A DNA stretch of 64,000 nucleotides from positions 1 through 64,000 of the forward strand of contig DUSX01000034.1 of the NCBI GenBank assembly GCA_012842395.1, in the 5' to 3' direction. Shown here piece after piece: positions 1-9,538 of this stretch. Below the pieces are notes generated by a model that saw only the letters and a program-made list of their open reading frames with translations, had not been told where the DNA came from and searched no databases. The DNA comes from Bacillota bacterium (GTDB lineage Bacteria > Bacillota > SHA-98 > UBA4971). A program made the translations under genes and the position numbers. Position 1 is the stretch's first letter, and every line of letters starts with the position of its first letter.

Positions 1-11
1 CGGGACTTTGG

Positions 12-395
12 ATGGCAAACACTTTGGGGCGTCATATCCTGTGCGAGGCGTACGAGTGTGACCCTGAGGTGCTTGACAACATCGAAGCCGTTCGGGAGAT
101 CATGGTAGACGCTGCTTTGCGGGCAGGAGCTGAGATCCGCGAGGTGGCGTTTCATAAATTCAGCCCTCAGGGCGTGAGTGGTGTGGTGGTCATATCCGAG
201 TCACACCTGGCCATCCACACCTGGCCCGAGCACAGGTATGCTGCAGTCGATGTGTTTACGTGTGGGGAGAAGGTGGACCCCATGGTCGCGTGCCGCTACA
301 TTCGTGACCAGTTCAAGGCCCGCCGAATCATAGCTTCCGAGGTGAAAAGGGGGATCTTCGACGAGCACGACGTGACGAAGATCTCCCCAGGGTAG
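12..395 (+). CDS. speD: S-adenosylmethionine decarboxylase proenzyme
   Basis: The 127-residue product matches the short bacterial class of AdoMet decarboxylase, which makes decarboxylated AdoMet, the aminopropyl donor for spermidine synthesis. The self-cleavage site is visible as ISES-HLAIHTWPE: the chain should break between Glu63 and Ser64, and Ser64 becomes the pyruvoyl cofactor. A Cys near residue 84 (VFTCG) fits the catalytic acid of the family. The length is typical. Only 11 bases precede the start, so its promoter and any upstream partner lie outside the window. A strong intrinsic terminator follows 55 bases after the stop. Confidence 0.96.
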   Translation: MANTLGRHILCEAYECDPEVLDNIEAVREIMVDAALRAGAEIREVAFHKFSPQGVSGVVVISESHLAIHTWPEHRYAAVDVFTCGEKVDPMVACRYIRDQFKARRIIASEVKRGIFDEHDVTKISPG

Positions 396-449
396 CATCG
401 TTCGAGGGCATCAAGCAGGCACATCGGATGTGCCGAAAGGAGTCCCGTC

Positions 450-481
450 GGGGAACGAGCGGTTCGTTCCCCGTTTTTTTT
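450..481 (+). terminator. Intrinsic terminator after speD
   Basis: A perfect 9-bp stem (GGGGAACGA at 450-458 with TCGTTCCCC at 464-472) and a 5-base loop are followed by G and eight T. This is a textbook Rho-independent terminator. Confidence 0.95.
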
Positions 482-621
482 GCCAGGGTGGCGTGCCAAG
501 AACGTGTCCTGCCGTATAGGCCATGGGCAAAGCAGGATAGGACTGAGAGGTGGCGAACTAACCAGGAGAAACGGCATGCGGCGGGCACGCCCCGCCAGCT
601 TGCGGAGGAGGGTTTGCGCCG

Positions 622-1695
622 ATGGATGCAATTGCGAAGATGCTCAAAGAGCTCTCAGAGGCCCCCGGTGTGTCAGGCTATGAGAGAGAGGTACGGAAGA
701 TCATCAGAAGGTATGTTGAGCCGTACGCTGCGATCGAGCAGGACCGGCTGGGGAGCCTCGTGGCGCGCCGCACGGGAACGGGAGACCGGCCCAGGGTGAT
801 GCTGGCCGCCCACATGGACGAGATCGGGTTCATGGTCAAGTCCATTACCCCCGAGGGCTTTTTGCGGTTCCTGCCTCTCGGCGGGTGGTTCGACCAAGTC
901 ATGCTAGCGCAGAGGGTCGTTGTCAAGACCGCGTCCGGTGACGTGCCCGGCATCATCGGCTCGAAGCCGCCTCACCTTCTCACCGAAGAGGAGCGTAAGA
1001 AGGTCGTTGAGAAAAAGGAGATGTTCATAGACGTAGGGGCCACGAGCTTCGATCAAGCCACGAACGAGTTCGGCATCCGTCCGGGAGATCCCGTGATCCC
1101 GGAGAGCGGTTTTCAGATCCTCAAGAATGAGAAAGTATACATGGGCAAAGCGTGGGACGACAGGGTCGGTTGCGCAATCCTCATTGACGTGCTCAGGAAT
1201 CTCCATGCCGCGACCCATCCCAACACGGTCTACGCCGTGGCCACAGTGCAGGAAGAGGTAGGGCTGCGTGGCGCCGAGACCAGCTCAGACGTGGTCGACC
1301 CCGATGTCGCGTTCGCACTCGAGGTTGGCATCGCCAACGATACTCCGGGAGGCGACAAGGAGAAGGTCCAGGAGCGGATGGGCGCGGGTCCCGTCATCCT
1401 CATATATGACCGGTCTCTAGTCCCCAACATCAAGCTTCGCGACCTCGTCATCGATACCGCAAAAGCCCACGACATCCCGTACCAGATAGACTTCATGGAG
1501 GGAGGAGCGGCCGATACCGGCAGGATCCACCTACACGGTCGCGGTGTTCCGTCCGTGGTCATCGGCGTCCCGTCGCGCTACATACACAGCCACGCTTCCC
1601 TCATAAACCGAGACGACTACGATCGCACCGTGGCCCTTGTCACGGAGGTCATAAAGCGGCTCGATGCCGCAACAGTGGCTGAGCTCGTGAGCTAG
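622..1695 (+). CDS. M42 family metallo-aminopeptidase
   Basis: The 357-residue protein belongs to peptidase family M42 (glutamyl aminopeptidase/deblocking aminopeptidase, including proteins once called endoglucanase M). These cytosolic, often dodecameric di-metal enzymes trim peptides from the N-terminus. Visible metal and catalytic motifs are AAHMDEIGF (His64, Asp66), KAWDDRVGC (Asp179/180), VQEEVGLRG (Glu pair near 212) and IHSHASL near the C-terminus. The length is normal for the family. A GGAGGAGGG Shine-Dalgarno lies about 10 bases before the ATG. The gene appears monocistronic, between the speD terminator and the next gene's own ribosome site. Confidence 0.93.
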   Translation: MDAIAKMLKELSEAPGVSGYEREVRKIIRRYVEPYAAIEQDRLGSLVARRTGTGDRPRVMLAAHMDEIGFMVKSITPEGFLRFLPLGGWFDQVMLAQRVVVKTASGDVPGIIGSKPPHLLTEEERKKVVEKKEMFIDVGATSFDQATNEFGIRPGDPVIPESGFQILKNEKVYMGKAWDDRVGCAILIDVLRNLHAATHPNTVYAVATVQEEVGLRGAETSSDVVDPDVAFALEVGIANDTPGGDKEKVQERMGAGPVILIYDRSLVPNIKLRDLVIDTAKAHDIPYQIDFMEGGAADTGRIHLHGRGVPSVVIGVPSRYIHSHASLINRDDYDRTVALVTEVIKRLDAATVAELVS

Positions 1696-1767
1696 GCCTA
1701 CGTCCGCGCCGGACGTCGCATTCCGAGTCTTGGAGTCTGAGTCTTGGAGTCTCGAGGGGGGATCAAC

Positions 1768-3240
1768 GTGAGGGGTCGAAGGCGCATTTCCATTCTCCCG
1801 CTCCTTGCGGCCGCAGCACTTGTGTTCCTCGCGCTTGGAGGGCCTTGCGCCGCAGGCGCCCAGAGCCCGGCGCCCGTTGCCAAGGATGCGGGCGCGAGCG
1901 TAGAGGTCGGTCCTGAGCAGCAAAGAAACGTGTCCCTCACCATCTACGATAACCTCGCCCTCGTGCGCGACGAGCGTCTCGTGCCGCTGAACCAGGGTAC
2001 GAGCGCAGTGAGGTTTTCCCAGGTCGCGCGGGAACTGGACCCATCCTCGGTCCGCTTGGTTTCACTGACTGCGCCCGGCGACCTCAAGGTGCTCGAGCAA
2101 AGTTTCGAGTACGACCTGGCGAGCAGAGATAGGGTCCTCAAGAAGTACATCGGGAAAGAAATCGAGGTCAACCAGGACGGTGTCATTCTTCCGGCACGCC
2201 TCCTTGCCGTGGACTCCCAGGGCCAGCTCACCGTGGAGATGTACGATGACCGGATCGTATTCGTGCCACCGAGCAATGTCAGGCTTCCCGAGTTGCCATC
2301 GGGCCTCGTCCTTCAGCCCACCCTCGTGTGGTACGTGGACGCGCGTTCGACGGCCGACCACATTGTTGAGGCCGACTATCTCACAGGCGGGATAAGCTGG
2401 CGCGCGGACTACATCTGCGTGCTGGACGCGAAGGAAAAGTTCGCGTCCGTCGACGGGTGGGTTACGCTTGATAACAAAAGCGGGGCCACATACCCGAACG
2501 CTTCGCTGAAGCTCGTAGCGGGCGAAGTGCGCACTACGCAGGATCAGGCCGCCTTCAAGGCTGTGCAGATGCGCGCGCCCACCGTGCTCGCGGAGGCTGG
2601 CGTCGAGGAGCAGCCCGTTTTCGAATACCACTCGTACGAGCTCGCACGCCGGACCACGCTTGCCGACAATGAGCAGAAACAGATCGGCCTCCTCTCGGCA
2701 GCGAGCGTGCCCATAAGCAAGTCATACGTCTTCGAGGTTGCAGACGGGCATTATGGGTACGAAACATACGCCGGAAAGAAGGAAACCGGGGACGTCAAGA
2801 TCATCGTAGAGTTCCAGAACAAGGCCGCCGCGGGGCTGGGCATCCCGCTTCCAGCGGGAAAGGTGCGTGTGTACAAAGCCTCGGCCGACAAGAGAGTCGA
2901 CTTCGTAGGAGAGGATACCATCGAACACACCCCTCGCGACGAAACCGTGCGCCTGTACGTGGGGAACGCTTTCGACCTCGTGGGGGAACGCACGGTCACA
3001 GATTACAAGAAAACTGGGACCAATTCATACGAGGAGGCGTGCTGCATCAGACTTCGGAACCACAAGGACGAGGACGTCGAGATCACGGCCCTCGAGCGGT
3101 TTGCGGGGGAATGGACGATCCTGAGCTGCGTTCCGTCCTCGTACCAGAAACTGGACGCGAGCACTGCCGCGTTCAAGGTCAAGGTGCCCAAAGGGAAGGA
3201 AGTCGAGATCCTCTACCGGGTCCGGGTCATCGGCGGCTAG
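1768..3240 (+). CDS. Exported DUF4139 domain protein
   Basis: The start chosen is GTG 1768, because a GAGGGGGG ribosome site sits just upstream; the longer frame from TTG 1744 lacks one. The resulting 490-residue protein begins with a basic tip and a hydrophobic segment ending in GAQS, a likely signal peptide. The body, especially the stretch around ISWRADYICVLD followed by DGWVTLDNKSG, resembles DUF4139 proteins (related to mucoidy-inhibitor A), which are beta-rich and of unknown biochemical role. There is no obvious catalytic motif. It is probably secreted or surface-attached. The gene stands alone. Confidence 0.8.
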   Translation: MRGRRRISILPLLAAAALVFLALGGPCAAGAQSPAPVAKDAGASVEVGPEQQRNVSLTIYDNLALVRDERLVPLNQGTSAVRFSQVARELDPSSVRLVSLTAPGDLKVLEQSFEYDLASRDRVLKKYIGKEIEVNQDGVILPARLLAVDSQGQLTVEMYDDRIVFVPPSNVRLPELPSGLVLQPTLVWYVDARSTADHIVEADYLTGGISWRADYICVLDAKEKFASVDGWVTLDNKSGATYPNASLKLVAGEVRTTQDQAAFKAVQMRAPTVLAEAGVEEQPVFEYHSYELARRTTLADNEQKQIGLLSAASVPISKSYVFEVADGHYGYETYAGKKETGDVKIIVEFQNKAAAGLGIPLPAGKVRVYKASADKRVDFVGEDTIEHTPRDETVRLYVGNAFDLVGERTVTDYKKTGTNSYEEACCIRLRNHKDEDVEITALERFAGEWTILSCVPSSYQKLDASTAAFKVKVPKGKEVEILYRVRVIGG

Positions 3241-3342
3241 CCCGCGAAATAGGATAGTAGCGGGAGCAGCGCTTCGAGGTCCAGGCGCGAAACCGCTGGT
3301 CGGTGGACGCCAGACGCTGGGAATGAGATCAATCAGGGAGGG

Positions 3343-3591
3343 ATGGCCATGACCTACTATCTGATTGACGATGTCGAGGGATTTCGGCAAAGCGTCGTGG
3401 GCACCGTCATCGTGGACGTGGATGTCCGGACAAGCGAGGCAGGGCCGCAGGACCCAGGTTATTGGGAAGAAGTTCTCATTACCCTCGACTCCGGTTACGT
3501 GATCCACTTCTCCAGCACGTTCTCGGAGGAGTTCAAGCAGAAGCATCACATAGGGGGTTTTCCGCGCGGCGCGGATCACAATTACCATTGA
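3343..3591 (+). CDS. Small hypothetical protein (82 aa)
   Basis: A short frame with a clear AGGGAGGG ribosome site directly before ATG 3343 (a second ATG follows at 3349). The product is acidic and soluble, with a Tyr-rich N-terminus, alternating hydrophobic strands (VVGTVIVDVDV, EEVLITLDSGYVIHF) and a His-rich end. I do not recognise a family. The strand-like pattern and good ribosome site make it a likely real gene. The 254 bases after it hold no feature I can support. Confidence 0.55.
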   Translation: MAMTYYLIDDVEGFRQSVVGTVIVDVDVRTSEAGPQDPGYWEEVLITLDSGYVIHFSSTFSEEFKQKHHIGGFPRGADHNYH

Positions 3592-3845
3592 GAGAGCCAC
3601 CCTCGGGCTTCATAGAACGGACATGGGCGGCGCCGCACATGCGTCGCTCTGTGGAGCCGTCGGGCGGGGTCGGTCGCGTGGGGGCCGGCTCCGCCCGCGG
3701 GCTTTTCGGAGAAAGAGGGTTGTGGGCAGCGACCGCGAATGGCTTGCCCGGTGAGCTGGCGTTGTTGTGCGGCCGCGCTTGTATGAGTAATGAGTGACAC
3801 GCTTGGGAGACAGGCGCGTGTGGATGGAAAGGGGAGATTGCCGGG

Positions 3846-4712
3846 GTGAAGACCACGCCGAGACCTGCCGACGAGCTTCTTGGGGAGGGAGATTACTACG
3901 TCGCAGAGCGCGCGTTTCCCCCAGCGCGCGTTTCTGTGGACGACGTGCGGGACAGGCTCCGTCGCAATCTCAAGCTTGTGCGGGGAATCGGGCCGAAGAC
4001 CGAGGAGAAACTGAAGGCTCACGGGTACGAGGATCTTGCGTGCTTGTCGGGGCACCGGCGCTTCGGCGAGGCGGCGCGCGGTGTGCTTGCGGCGATCGAG
4101 AGACGCGACTGCGAGTTCCTTGCTAGGTGCGGCGCCTCGGAGCTCGATCTCCTCGGGTTCTACCCCGTGACAGACATCGCGCTTGTTGACATCGAGACAA
4201 CCGGCCTCTACAGCACGCAGCCGCTCTTCCTTGTGGGCGTCATGCGCTTTGTGGACGACGGAAACCTTCTGCTGCGCCAGTACCTTGCAAGATCGTACGA
4301 AGAGGAAGCCCATGTGCTCGTGGTGGTCCGTGAGGAGCTTGGGAGGCTCCCCGTGATCACGACCTACAACGGGCGCAGGTTCGACATCCCGTACATGCGC
4401 GACCGCATGGCCTTCCACGGAATCGAGTACGGGCCGTGCCAGCTGCACCTGGACCTGCTCAGAATCGTTCGGCGTCTCTACCGCCAGGCGCTGCCCGACT
4501 GCAGGCTCGTGACCGTAGCGGAACACCTCGTTGGCCACGTGCGCCACGGCGACATCCCGGGCTACATGATCCCCGAGGTCTACCACGAGTTCGTGAGGAC
4601 CAGGAATCCCATCCTGATACGCCCGATCCTCGAGCACAACGCAATGGACCTTCGCGCGCTTGCGCTCATCCTCGGGAGCATCATAGCTGACCGCGCGCAG
4701 GCGGGAGGATGA
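3846..4712 (+). CDS. HhH plus RNase H-like 3'-5' exonuclease (YprB family)
   Basis: This 288-residue protein has a helix-hairpin-helix near residues 40-65 ([15 protein letters not shown]) followed by an RNase H-fold exonuclease domain. DEDD-type motifs are visible: VDIETTGL (Exo I), [15 protein letters not shown] (Exo II) and [13 protein letters not shown] (Exo III). This combination matches the Firmicutes YprB-like family, thought to act on nucleic acid 3' ends with metal ions. The start is GTG after a GCCGGG run. The reading frame runs into the folE region: its TGA overlaps an upstream in-frame ATG of folE, so the two are probably co-transcribed. Confidence 0.85.
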   Translation: MKTTPRPADELLGEGDYYVAERAFPPARVSVDDVRDRLRRNLKLVRGIGPKTEEKLKAHGYEDLACLSGHRRFGEAARGVLAAIERRDCEFLARCGASELDLLGFYPVTDIALVDIETTGLYSTQPLFLVGVMRFVDDGNLLLRQYLARSYEEEAHVLVVVREELGRLPVITTYNGRRFDIPYMRDRMAFHGIEYGPCQLHLDLLRIVRRLYRQALPDCRLVTVAEHLVGHVRHGDIPGYMIPEVYHEFVRTRNPILIRPILEHNAMDLRALALILGSIIADRAQAGG

Positions 4713-4777
4713 GCGCCGGCATCGGAGGGCGCCCCGGCGCCGGCCGGGGTGGCGCGGATGCTCAAAGGGAAGCTGAT

Positions 4778-5359
4778 ATGAGGGGGTACGCGCAATTGGA
4801 CGAAGCAAGGATTATGAGGGCGGTACGGGACATTCTCGAGGCGATCGGAGAGGACCCGGACCGCGAGGGCCTGCGGGAGACTCCGCGACGGATCGCGAAA
4901 ATGTGTGAGGAGATATTCTGCGGGGTCGGCAAGGACCCGCGCGAGCTTCTCACGCCGGTGTTCAACGAGCACCACGAGGAAATGGTCATCATCAAGGACA
5001 TCCCGTTCTATTCCGTGTGCGAACACCATCTCCTGCCATTCCATGGCAAGGCCCACGTGGCGTATTTGCCGAAGGGGGGACGTGTCGTCGGCCTGAGCAA
5101 GCTCGCGAGGGTGGTCGAGACCGTCGCGAGACGGCCGCAGCTCCAGGAAAGGCTCACGAGCGAGGTCGCTGACATGATCGACGACGCGCTCAAGCCCCAC
5201 GGTGTGGTGGTGGTGATCGAGGCCGAGCACATGTGCATGTCGATGCGCGGCGTGACCAAGCCGGGCAGCATCGCAGTGACATCCGCGGTGCGCGGCCTGT
5301 TCCGCAAGGACGTCGCCGCGAGAGCCGAGGCCTTCTCCTTGATCAAGGGCCAGGCGTAA
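4778..5359 (+). CDS. folE: GTP cyclohydrolase I
   Basis: FolE converts GTP to 7,8-dihydroneopterin triphosphate, the entry to folate and to preQ0/queuosine. The start chosen is ATG 4778, with AAGGGAAG upstream; this gives 193 residues, the usual size, whereas the longer frame from 4709 adds a Gly/Arg-rich stretch unlike the family. Zinc ligands are visible: Cys81 and His84 in [10 protein letters not shown], and Cys153 in HMCMSMRG. Other motifs are [10 protein letters not shown] and [14 protein letters not shown]. All catalytic residues seem present. It may share a transcript with the upstream exonuclease. Confidence 0.95.
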   Translation: MRGYAQLDEARIMRAVRDILEAIGEDPDREGLRETPRRIAKMCEEIFCGVGKDPRELLTPVFNEHHEEMVIIKDIPFYSVCEHHLLPFHGKAHVAYLPKGGRVVGLSKLARVVETVARRPQLQERLTSEVADMIDDALKPHGVVVVIEAEHMCMSMRGVTKPGSIAVTSAVRGLFRKDVAARAEAFSLIKGQA

Positions 5360-5506
5360 GTGCGGGCGCAGGAGACCGTCGAGCTTCTCCAGGGGCCTCG
5401 CGGGCCAGGTCGTGCCGAGGCATCGCGCTCGGGGCCCCGTTTCTGAGCGCGCCACCGACCGGCAGCAGACGGCGTTGCGGGTTCGTCCGCCGTTTTCGAA
5501 GCCTGG

Positions 5507-5535
5507 GTAATAATCATCTCCTCCGGTCATATACA
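5507..5535 (+). promoter_or_regulatory. Candidate sigma-E-type promoter of spoIVA
   Basis: GTAATAA (5507-5513) and CATATACA (5528-5535) are separated by 14 bases. This resembles the mother-cell sigma-E pattern (an A/T-rich -35 and CATAnnnT-like -10). B. subtilis spoIVA is sigma-E dependent, which supports the reading. The match is imperfect. Confidence 0.4.
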
Positions 5536-5582
5536 TTATTCTGAAAGCCGGGTGCGACCCGGTGCCGGGGGAGGGAGCCGGT

Positions 5583-7061
5583 ATGGAGACGTTCGATATC
5601 TTCCAGGACATCGCGACACGTACAGGCGGCGACATCTACATTGGAGTGGTCGGGCCGGTCAGAACGGGGAAGTCCACATTCATCAAGCGTTTCATGGACC
5701 TCCTGGTCCTCCCGAGGATCGCCGACGTGTACGACAAACAACGCTCGGTGGACGAACTGCCGCAAAGCGGGGGCGGCAGGACCATCATGACGACCGAGCC
5801 GAAATTCGTGCCGAGCGAGGCCGTGGAAGTCGAGATCGAGGACAACGTCAAGGTCCGGGTGAGGCTCGTTGACTGCGTCGGTTATACTGTGAGGGGAGCG
5901 CTCGGATACGAGGATGAGGCCGGCCCCAGGATGGTCGTCACGCCCTGGTTTGACCATGAGATCCCGTTCGAGGAGGCGGCGGAGTTCGGGACGCGGAAGG
6001 TCATAACTGACCACTCAACAATCGGCCTCGTAGTGCTCACAGACGGATCGATCACGGAGATCCCGAGAGAGAATTACGTCCCCGCGGAGCAACGAGTCAT
6101 CGCCGAGCTTCGCGACCTTCACAAACCTTTCGTGGCAGTCCTCAACTCGGCGGCGCCATGGTCGAGAGAGGTCCAGAACCTTGCGTCGGAGCTGGCCGAC
6201 AAGTATCAGGTACCGGTCATCCCCCTCGATTGCATGCGGATGGACGTCGAGGACGTCAAAGGGGTCCTGCGTGAAGTGCTATACGAATTCCCCGTCCGCG
6301 AGGTAAACGTGAGGCTGCCCGTATGGCTCAGCGAGCTTGCGGAGGACCATTGGCTCAGGCAGAGGTTCCAGCAGGCTGTGGTGGGCACGGTGAAGGAGGT
6401 CAAGAGAATACGCGACATACACGCGGTTGTCGATAAGCTGTCCCAGGAAGAATTCGTCTCAGAGGCGAATCTCACCACCATGGAGCTTGGCACGGGCACC
6501 GTGGTCATCGACCTTGAGGCCCCGAGAAGCCTCTTCTTCCAGGTAGTGCAGGAGGTGAGCGGCCTCGAGGTGGAGGGCGATCACCACCTCCTGCGCCTCA
6601 TGAAGGAGCTCTCGGTTGCGAAGAGGGAATACGACAAGGTGGCGGACGGTCTGCGAGACGCGCGCGAGCTGGGGTACGGCATAGTGATGCCGCTCCTCGA
6701 CGAGCTCACGTTCGAAGAGCCGGAGCTCATCAGGCAGGGGAGCCGATTCGGCGTGAGGCTCAAGGCGTCGGCCCCGTCCATCCACATGATCCGGGCGAAC
6801 ATCGAGACGGAGGTCACGACGAACGTAGGCACCGAAAGGCAAGGAGAGGAGCTTGTCAGGCGACTGTCAGAGGAATTCGAGAAAGACCCCGACCGCATCT
6901 GGAACACCGACTTCCTCGGCAAGTCCCTGCATGAGCTGGTGAAGGAAGGCATCGAGAGCAAGCTTTATCGGATGCCCGAGAACGCCCAGCAAAAGCTGCA
7001 GGAAACCCTCCAGAAGATCGTGAACGAGGGCAGTGGAGGACTCATCTGCATAATCCTGTGA
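5583..7061 (+). CDS. spoIVA: Stage IV sporulation protein A (spore coat ATPase)
   Basis: SpoIVA is the ATPase that polymerises on the forespore surface as the basement layer of the spore coat. Starting at ATG 5583, with GGGAGGG just upstream, the product is 492 residues, the family's standard length. The N-terminal TRAFAC-like ATPase has a Walker A loop GPVRTGKST (residues 24-32), and a conserved middle and C-terminal domain follow, ending GLICIIL. The longer frame from 5562 adds seven residues without support. This gene is the best evidence that the organism forms endospores. Confidence 0.96.
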   Translation: METFDIFQDIATRTGGDIYIGVVGPVRTGKSTFIKRFMDLLVLPRIADVYDKQRSVDELPQSGGGRTIMTTEPKFVPSEAVEVEIEDNVKVRVRLVDCVGYTVRGALGYEDEAGPRMVVTPWFDHEIPFEEAAEFGTRKVITDHSTIGLVVLTDGSITEIPRENYVPAEQRVIAELRDLHKPFVAVLNSAAPWSREVQNLASELADKYQVPVIPLDCMRMDVEDVKGVLREVLYEFPVREVNVRLPVWLSELAEDHWLRQRFQQAVVGTVKEVKRIRDIHAVVDKLSQEEFVSEANLTTMELGTGTVVIDLEAPRSLFFQVVQEVSGLEVEGDHHLLRLMKELSVAKREYDKVADGLRDARELGYGIVMPLLDELTFEEPELIRQGSRFGVRLKASAPSIHMIRANIETEVTTNVGTERQGEELVRRLSEEFEKDPDRIWNTDFLGKSLHELVKEGIESKLYRMPENAQQKLQETLQKIVNEGSGGLICIIL

Positions 7062-7270
7062 GGCCTGCTGAAGCTCACGTGAGGCCGGGCAAATGGCACG
7101 CTTCGGGCAGAGAGAGCCAAGGCCGCCGCGGAGACGACTGCGGGCTTGCCAAATCCTCGACGCCCGGCTGTTGTGCGAGCACCGACAATCCCGGTGCGCT
7201 CACGTAAAGGGATGAAAACTCGTGTCACCATCCCTGGGACTGGGATGAGAAGGCCGGCACGAACGGCGAA

Positions 7271-7298
7271 GGCGGGCCGCATGAGGCGGCCCGCCTTT
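7271..7298 (+). terminator. Intrinsic terminator between spoIVA and hup
   Basis: A perfect 10-bp GC stem (7271-7280 with 7286-7295) and loop ATGAG are followed by only TTT then ATAAA. The stem is strong and the U-tract short, so termination may be partial. It sits 51 bases before the hup start. Confidence 0.65.
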
Positions 7299-7348
7299 AT
7301 AAATCCTGCTTGAAGTGGGCAACATACCTGCGAAAGGAGGTTTCCGGA

Positions 7349-7624
7349 ATGACCAAGACTGAGCTGGTTGACAAAGTTGCAGCCAAAACCGGTTTCACAA
7401 AGAAGGACTCCGGGCGAGTGGTCGACGCGGTGTTTGAATCCATCTCGGAAGCCCTTGCCGCAGGGGAAAAGGTGTCTCTCGTGGGCTTCGGGAGCTTTGA
7501 AACACGAAAGAGGGCGGCCAGGGCAGGCAGAGACCCAAGAACTGGCAAGACCATCCGAATCGCGGCGAGGACGGTGCCGGTTTTCAAGGCCGGCAAGACT
7601 CTCAAAGACGCCGTCGCCAAATGA
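7349..7624 (+). CDS. hup: HU family DNA-binding protein
   Basis: This 91-residue protein is a bacterial histone-like HU: it begins [15 protein letters not shown] and contains the family's [22 protein letters not shown]-arm motif and a [11 protein letters not shown] end. It bends and compacts DNA as a dimer. The start at ATG 7349 is set by AAAGGAGG seven bases upstream; the longer TTG frame from 7310 would run through that site. The gene sits next to spoIVA, an arrangement also seen in other spore formers. Confidence 0.96.
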   Translation: MTKTELVDKVAAKTGFTKKDSGRVVDAVFESISEALAAGEKVSLVGFGSFETRKRAARAGRDPRTGKTIRIAARTVPVFKAGKTLKDAVAK

Positions 7625-7692
7625 GGCCGGCTTGAGCCTGCCTCATCCCGATCGAGCTCGACCCGCCCCGAGCCCCATGGTCAAACTCGGGG

Positions 7693-7721
7693 TTGCGGCC
7701 ACGCCATCGATCTGGTATAAT
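7693..7721 (+). promoter_or_regulatory. Sigma-A promoter of tRNA-Pro(GGG)
   Basis: TTGCGG (-35, 7693-7698) and a consensus TATAAT (-10, 7716-7721) have exactly 17 bases between them. The -10 ends 40 bases before the mature tRNA. Confidence 0.8.
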
Positions 7722-7761
7722 TCTCTTGGACCGTGAAGACGCGGGCAAGCTAGAGTTTGGT

Positions 7762-7839
7762 CGGGGCGTGGCGCAGTTTGGCTAGCGCGCCTGAATGGGG
7801 TTCAGGAGGTCGCGAGTTCAAGTCTCGCCGCTCCGACCA
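7762..7839 (+). tRNA. tRNA-Pro (anticodon GGG)
   Basis: The full cloverleaf can be drawn. The acceptor is CGGGGCG with CGCTCCG (one G-U), the D stem GCGC/GCGC, and the anticodon stem CCTGA/TCAGG around loop ATGGGGT, giving anticodon GGG. The T stem is GCGAG/CTCGC, the discriminator is A, and CCA is encoded. It has its own promoter and terminator. Confidence 0.95.
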
Positions 7840-7909
7840 GTTTTATGTACCCAATAGCCCTCACGGGTCGGGGACCGGCGTGTGGGCGAAGGGGCACTGA
7901 GGCACGTCG

Positions 7910-7948
7910 AGAGCCGCCGTGGCAGGGTTGCCAGGCGGCTCTGTTTTT
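7910..7948 (+). terminator. Intrinsic terminator downstream of tRNA-Pro
   Basis: AGAGCCGCC pairs with GGCGGCTCT and the inner TGGCA with TGCCA around loop GGGT, with one bulged G; the sequence TGTTTTTCC follows. It probably ends the tRNA-Pro(GGG) transcript. Confidence 0.88.
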
Positions 7949-8315
7949 CCGAGGCCGGCTCGCGCCCCGCCGGCCCCGTGTTCACGCTCGGACGAAACGA
8001 GGGCCGACGGTGACGGCTGAGTTGAGGTGGGAGAGGCAAGTTCACAACATGGTGAGAAATGGCTCTCTCCTTCAGAATATGGCCTTTGCCATAATCCCCT
8101 CGCATCAACCGTGGGACCGTCGGCAGTTATAGTCATGCCCGGGGCTTGAAGGTTTTACTCACGTCCGTGCAGAATTCCACGCTGAACATTATGGGATTAC
8201 AACCATTAAAAGGCAGAGACGGCGACATATGGTAGGGATGGGTAGAGGTCAGGACAACGGTACGAGCCGGGGCAACGAGCCGAACGGCAATGACTGGCAA
8301 TGGCTGGGGGACGCC
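7949..8315. other. Gap of about 370 bases before the acylphosphatase gene
   Basis: I see no convincing gene or RNA here. The last third is more AT-rich than its surroundings and may hold the promoter of the next gene, but no clean -35/-10 pair stands out. An in-frame ATG at 8229 would extend the acylphosphatase upstream. Confidence 0.4.
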
Positions 8316-8585
8316 ATGAGGGTAGAGGTGACGCTCACCGGGAGGGTCCAGGGAGTCGGATTCCGGGGGTTCGCTCAAAGACATGCGATGTCCCTCGGCC
8401 TCCGCGGGTGGGTAAGAAACCGGTATGACGGGGCGGTGGAGGTCGTGGCTGAGGGAGAGCGATACAAGCTCGAACGCTTCATCGCGCTCCTCCGGGAGGG
8501 ACCGCCTTGGGCAAGGGTCGACGACGTGGAAGTCCGGTGGTCTGAATACCGGGGAGAGTTCGCGTCCTTCGGGGTGCGGGGATGA
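8316..8585 (+). CDS. acyP: Acylphosphatase
   Basis: Small alpha/beta enzyme that hydrolyses carboxyl-phosphate bonds such as acetyl phosphate. The 89-residue product contains the signature GRVQGVGFRGF with the phosphate-binding Arg17, and GWVRNRYDGAVEV with the catalytic Asn35. Start ATG 8316 follows a GGGGGA ribosome site and gives the normal 90-residue size. The upstream in-frame ATG 8229 would add 29 unrelated residues rich in Gly and Asn. The gene may be co-transcribed with the lipase that follows. Confidence 0.9.
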   Translation: MRVEVTLTGRVQGVGFRGFAQRHAMSLGLRGWVRNRYDGAVEVVAEGERYKLERFIALLREGPPWARVDDVEVRWSEYRGEFASFGVRG

Positions 8586-8707
8586 CGCGGAAGGCAGGCG
8601 GACGGGGACCGACGGGGACAGCGGTGGTCAGCCGTCTGCATTCGACCAGGGGGCCCGCGCGGCACACGTGACGTGATGAGAGGTTGCGCAAGGAGGACAG
8701 AAGACTG

Positions 8708-9538
8708 ATGTCGGTCGGCGAAGATGCCGGGTCCAGATGTTTGTGCAAGCGCGGCGTAGGTCTCGCCCTTGGTTCCGGAGCAGCAAGAGGGCTCGCCCAC
8801 ATAGGCGTGCTGAAGGTGCTGGAGCGCGAGGGAATCGAGGTCAAAGCTATCTCCGGGGCCAGTATGGGCGCCCTCGTCGGCGGGCTCTATGCAGCGGGGA
8901 TGCCCCTGTCTGAGATGGAAAGATATGCGCTCGCCGTGACGAGGCGGTCCGTGCTTGCATGGATAGATCCAATACCCCCGAAGCAAGGGTTCATCATGGG
9001 CAAGAAGATCGAGGAGCTCCTGCGCTCGTTCATTGGGGACGTGGATTTCTCCGAGCTCAGAATCCCGCTGGCCGTGGCTGCGGCGGACATCCTCACGGGT
9101 GAGGAGGTCATCCTCCGCGAAGGAGATGTTGTTGACGCCATACGCGCCAGCATCTCCATCCCGGTGGTGTTCGTGCCCGTCCAGTTGGGCCGCAGGATGC
9201 TCGTGGACGGCGGGGTCGTCAATCCTGTGCCAGTCGACTACATCCGCATGCTCGACAGATCCGCCGTCTCGGTTGCCGTGAGCGTGCTTCCCAAGCTCGA
9301 GCGCAAGCAGGTGGAGAAGCCCGGCACGGTCGACATAATCCTCAACACCCTCGACATCATGCAGATTCGGCTGTTCGAGGCAAGGCGGGGAGAGGCGAAG
9401 GTGGTGATCGAGCCGGACGTCGCGTTTGCCACGGGCGTGGAGTTTTGGGAAGCCCGCCAGATCATCGCAAGGGGCGAGGAGGCAGCTCTCGACGCGCTGC
9501 CTAGCATCAGGAAAGCTCTCGGCGGGCTCCCGTGGTAG
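8708..9538 (+). CDS. Patatin-like phospholipase (RssA/NTE family)
   Basis: This 276-residue serine hydrolase carries the patatin triad of motifs: an oxyanion loop GSGAARGLAHIG, the nucleophile elbow GASMG (Ser52) and the Asp of VDGGVVNPVPV. The family cleaves acyl esters of phospholipids, usually at the cytosolic membrane face; there is no signal peptide. The start chosen is ATG 8708, with AGGAGG 11 bases upstream; TTG 8684 is possible but lies before the ribosome site. The length is normal for bacterial single-domain members. Confidence 0.9.
   Translation: MSVGEDAGSRCLCKRGVGLALGSGAARGLAHIGVLKVLEREGIEVKAISGASMGALVGGLYAAGMPLSEMERYALAVTRRSVLAWIDPIPPKQGFIMGKKIEELLRSFIGDVDFSELRIPLAVAAADILTGEEVILREGDVVDAIRASISIPVVFVPVQLGRRMLVDGGVVNPVPVDYIRMLDRSAVSVAVSVLPKLERKQVEKPGTVDIILNTLDIMQIRLFEARRGEAKVVIEPDVAFATGVEFWEARQIIARGEEAALDALPSIRKALGGLPW

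Noticed and set aside
3582-4808. Long minus-strand frames such as 3582-4808, 8375-9601, 18436-19920, 21156-22739 and 44266-45891
   Set aside because: They mirror well-supported plus-strand genes in high-GC DNA, lack ribosome sites and resemble no protein family.
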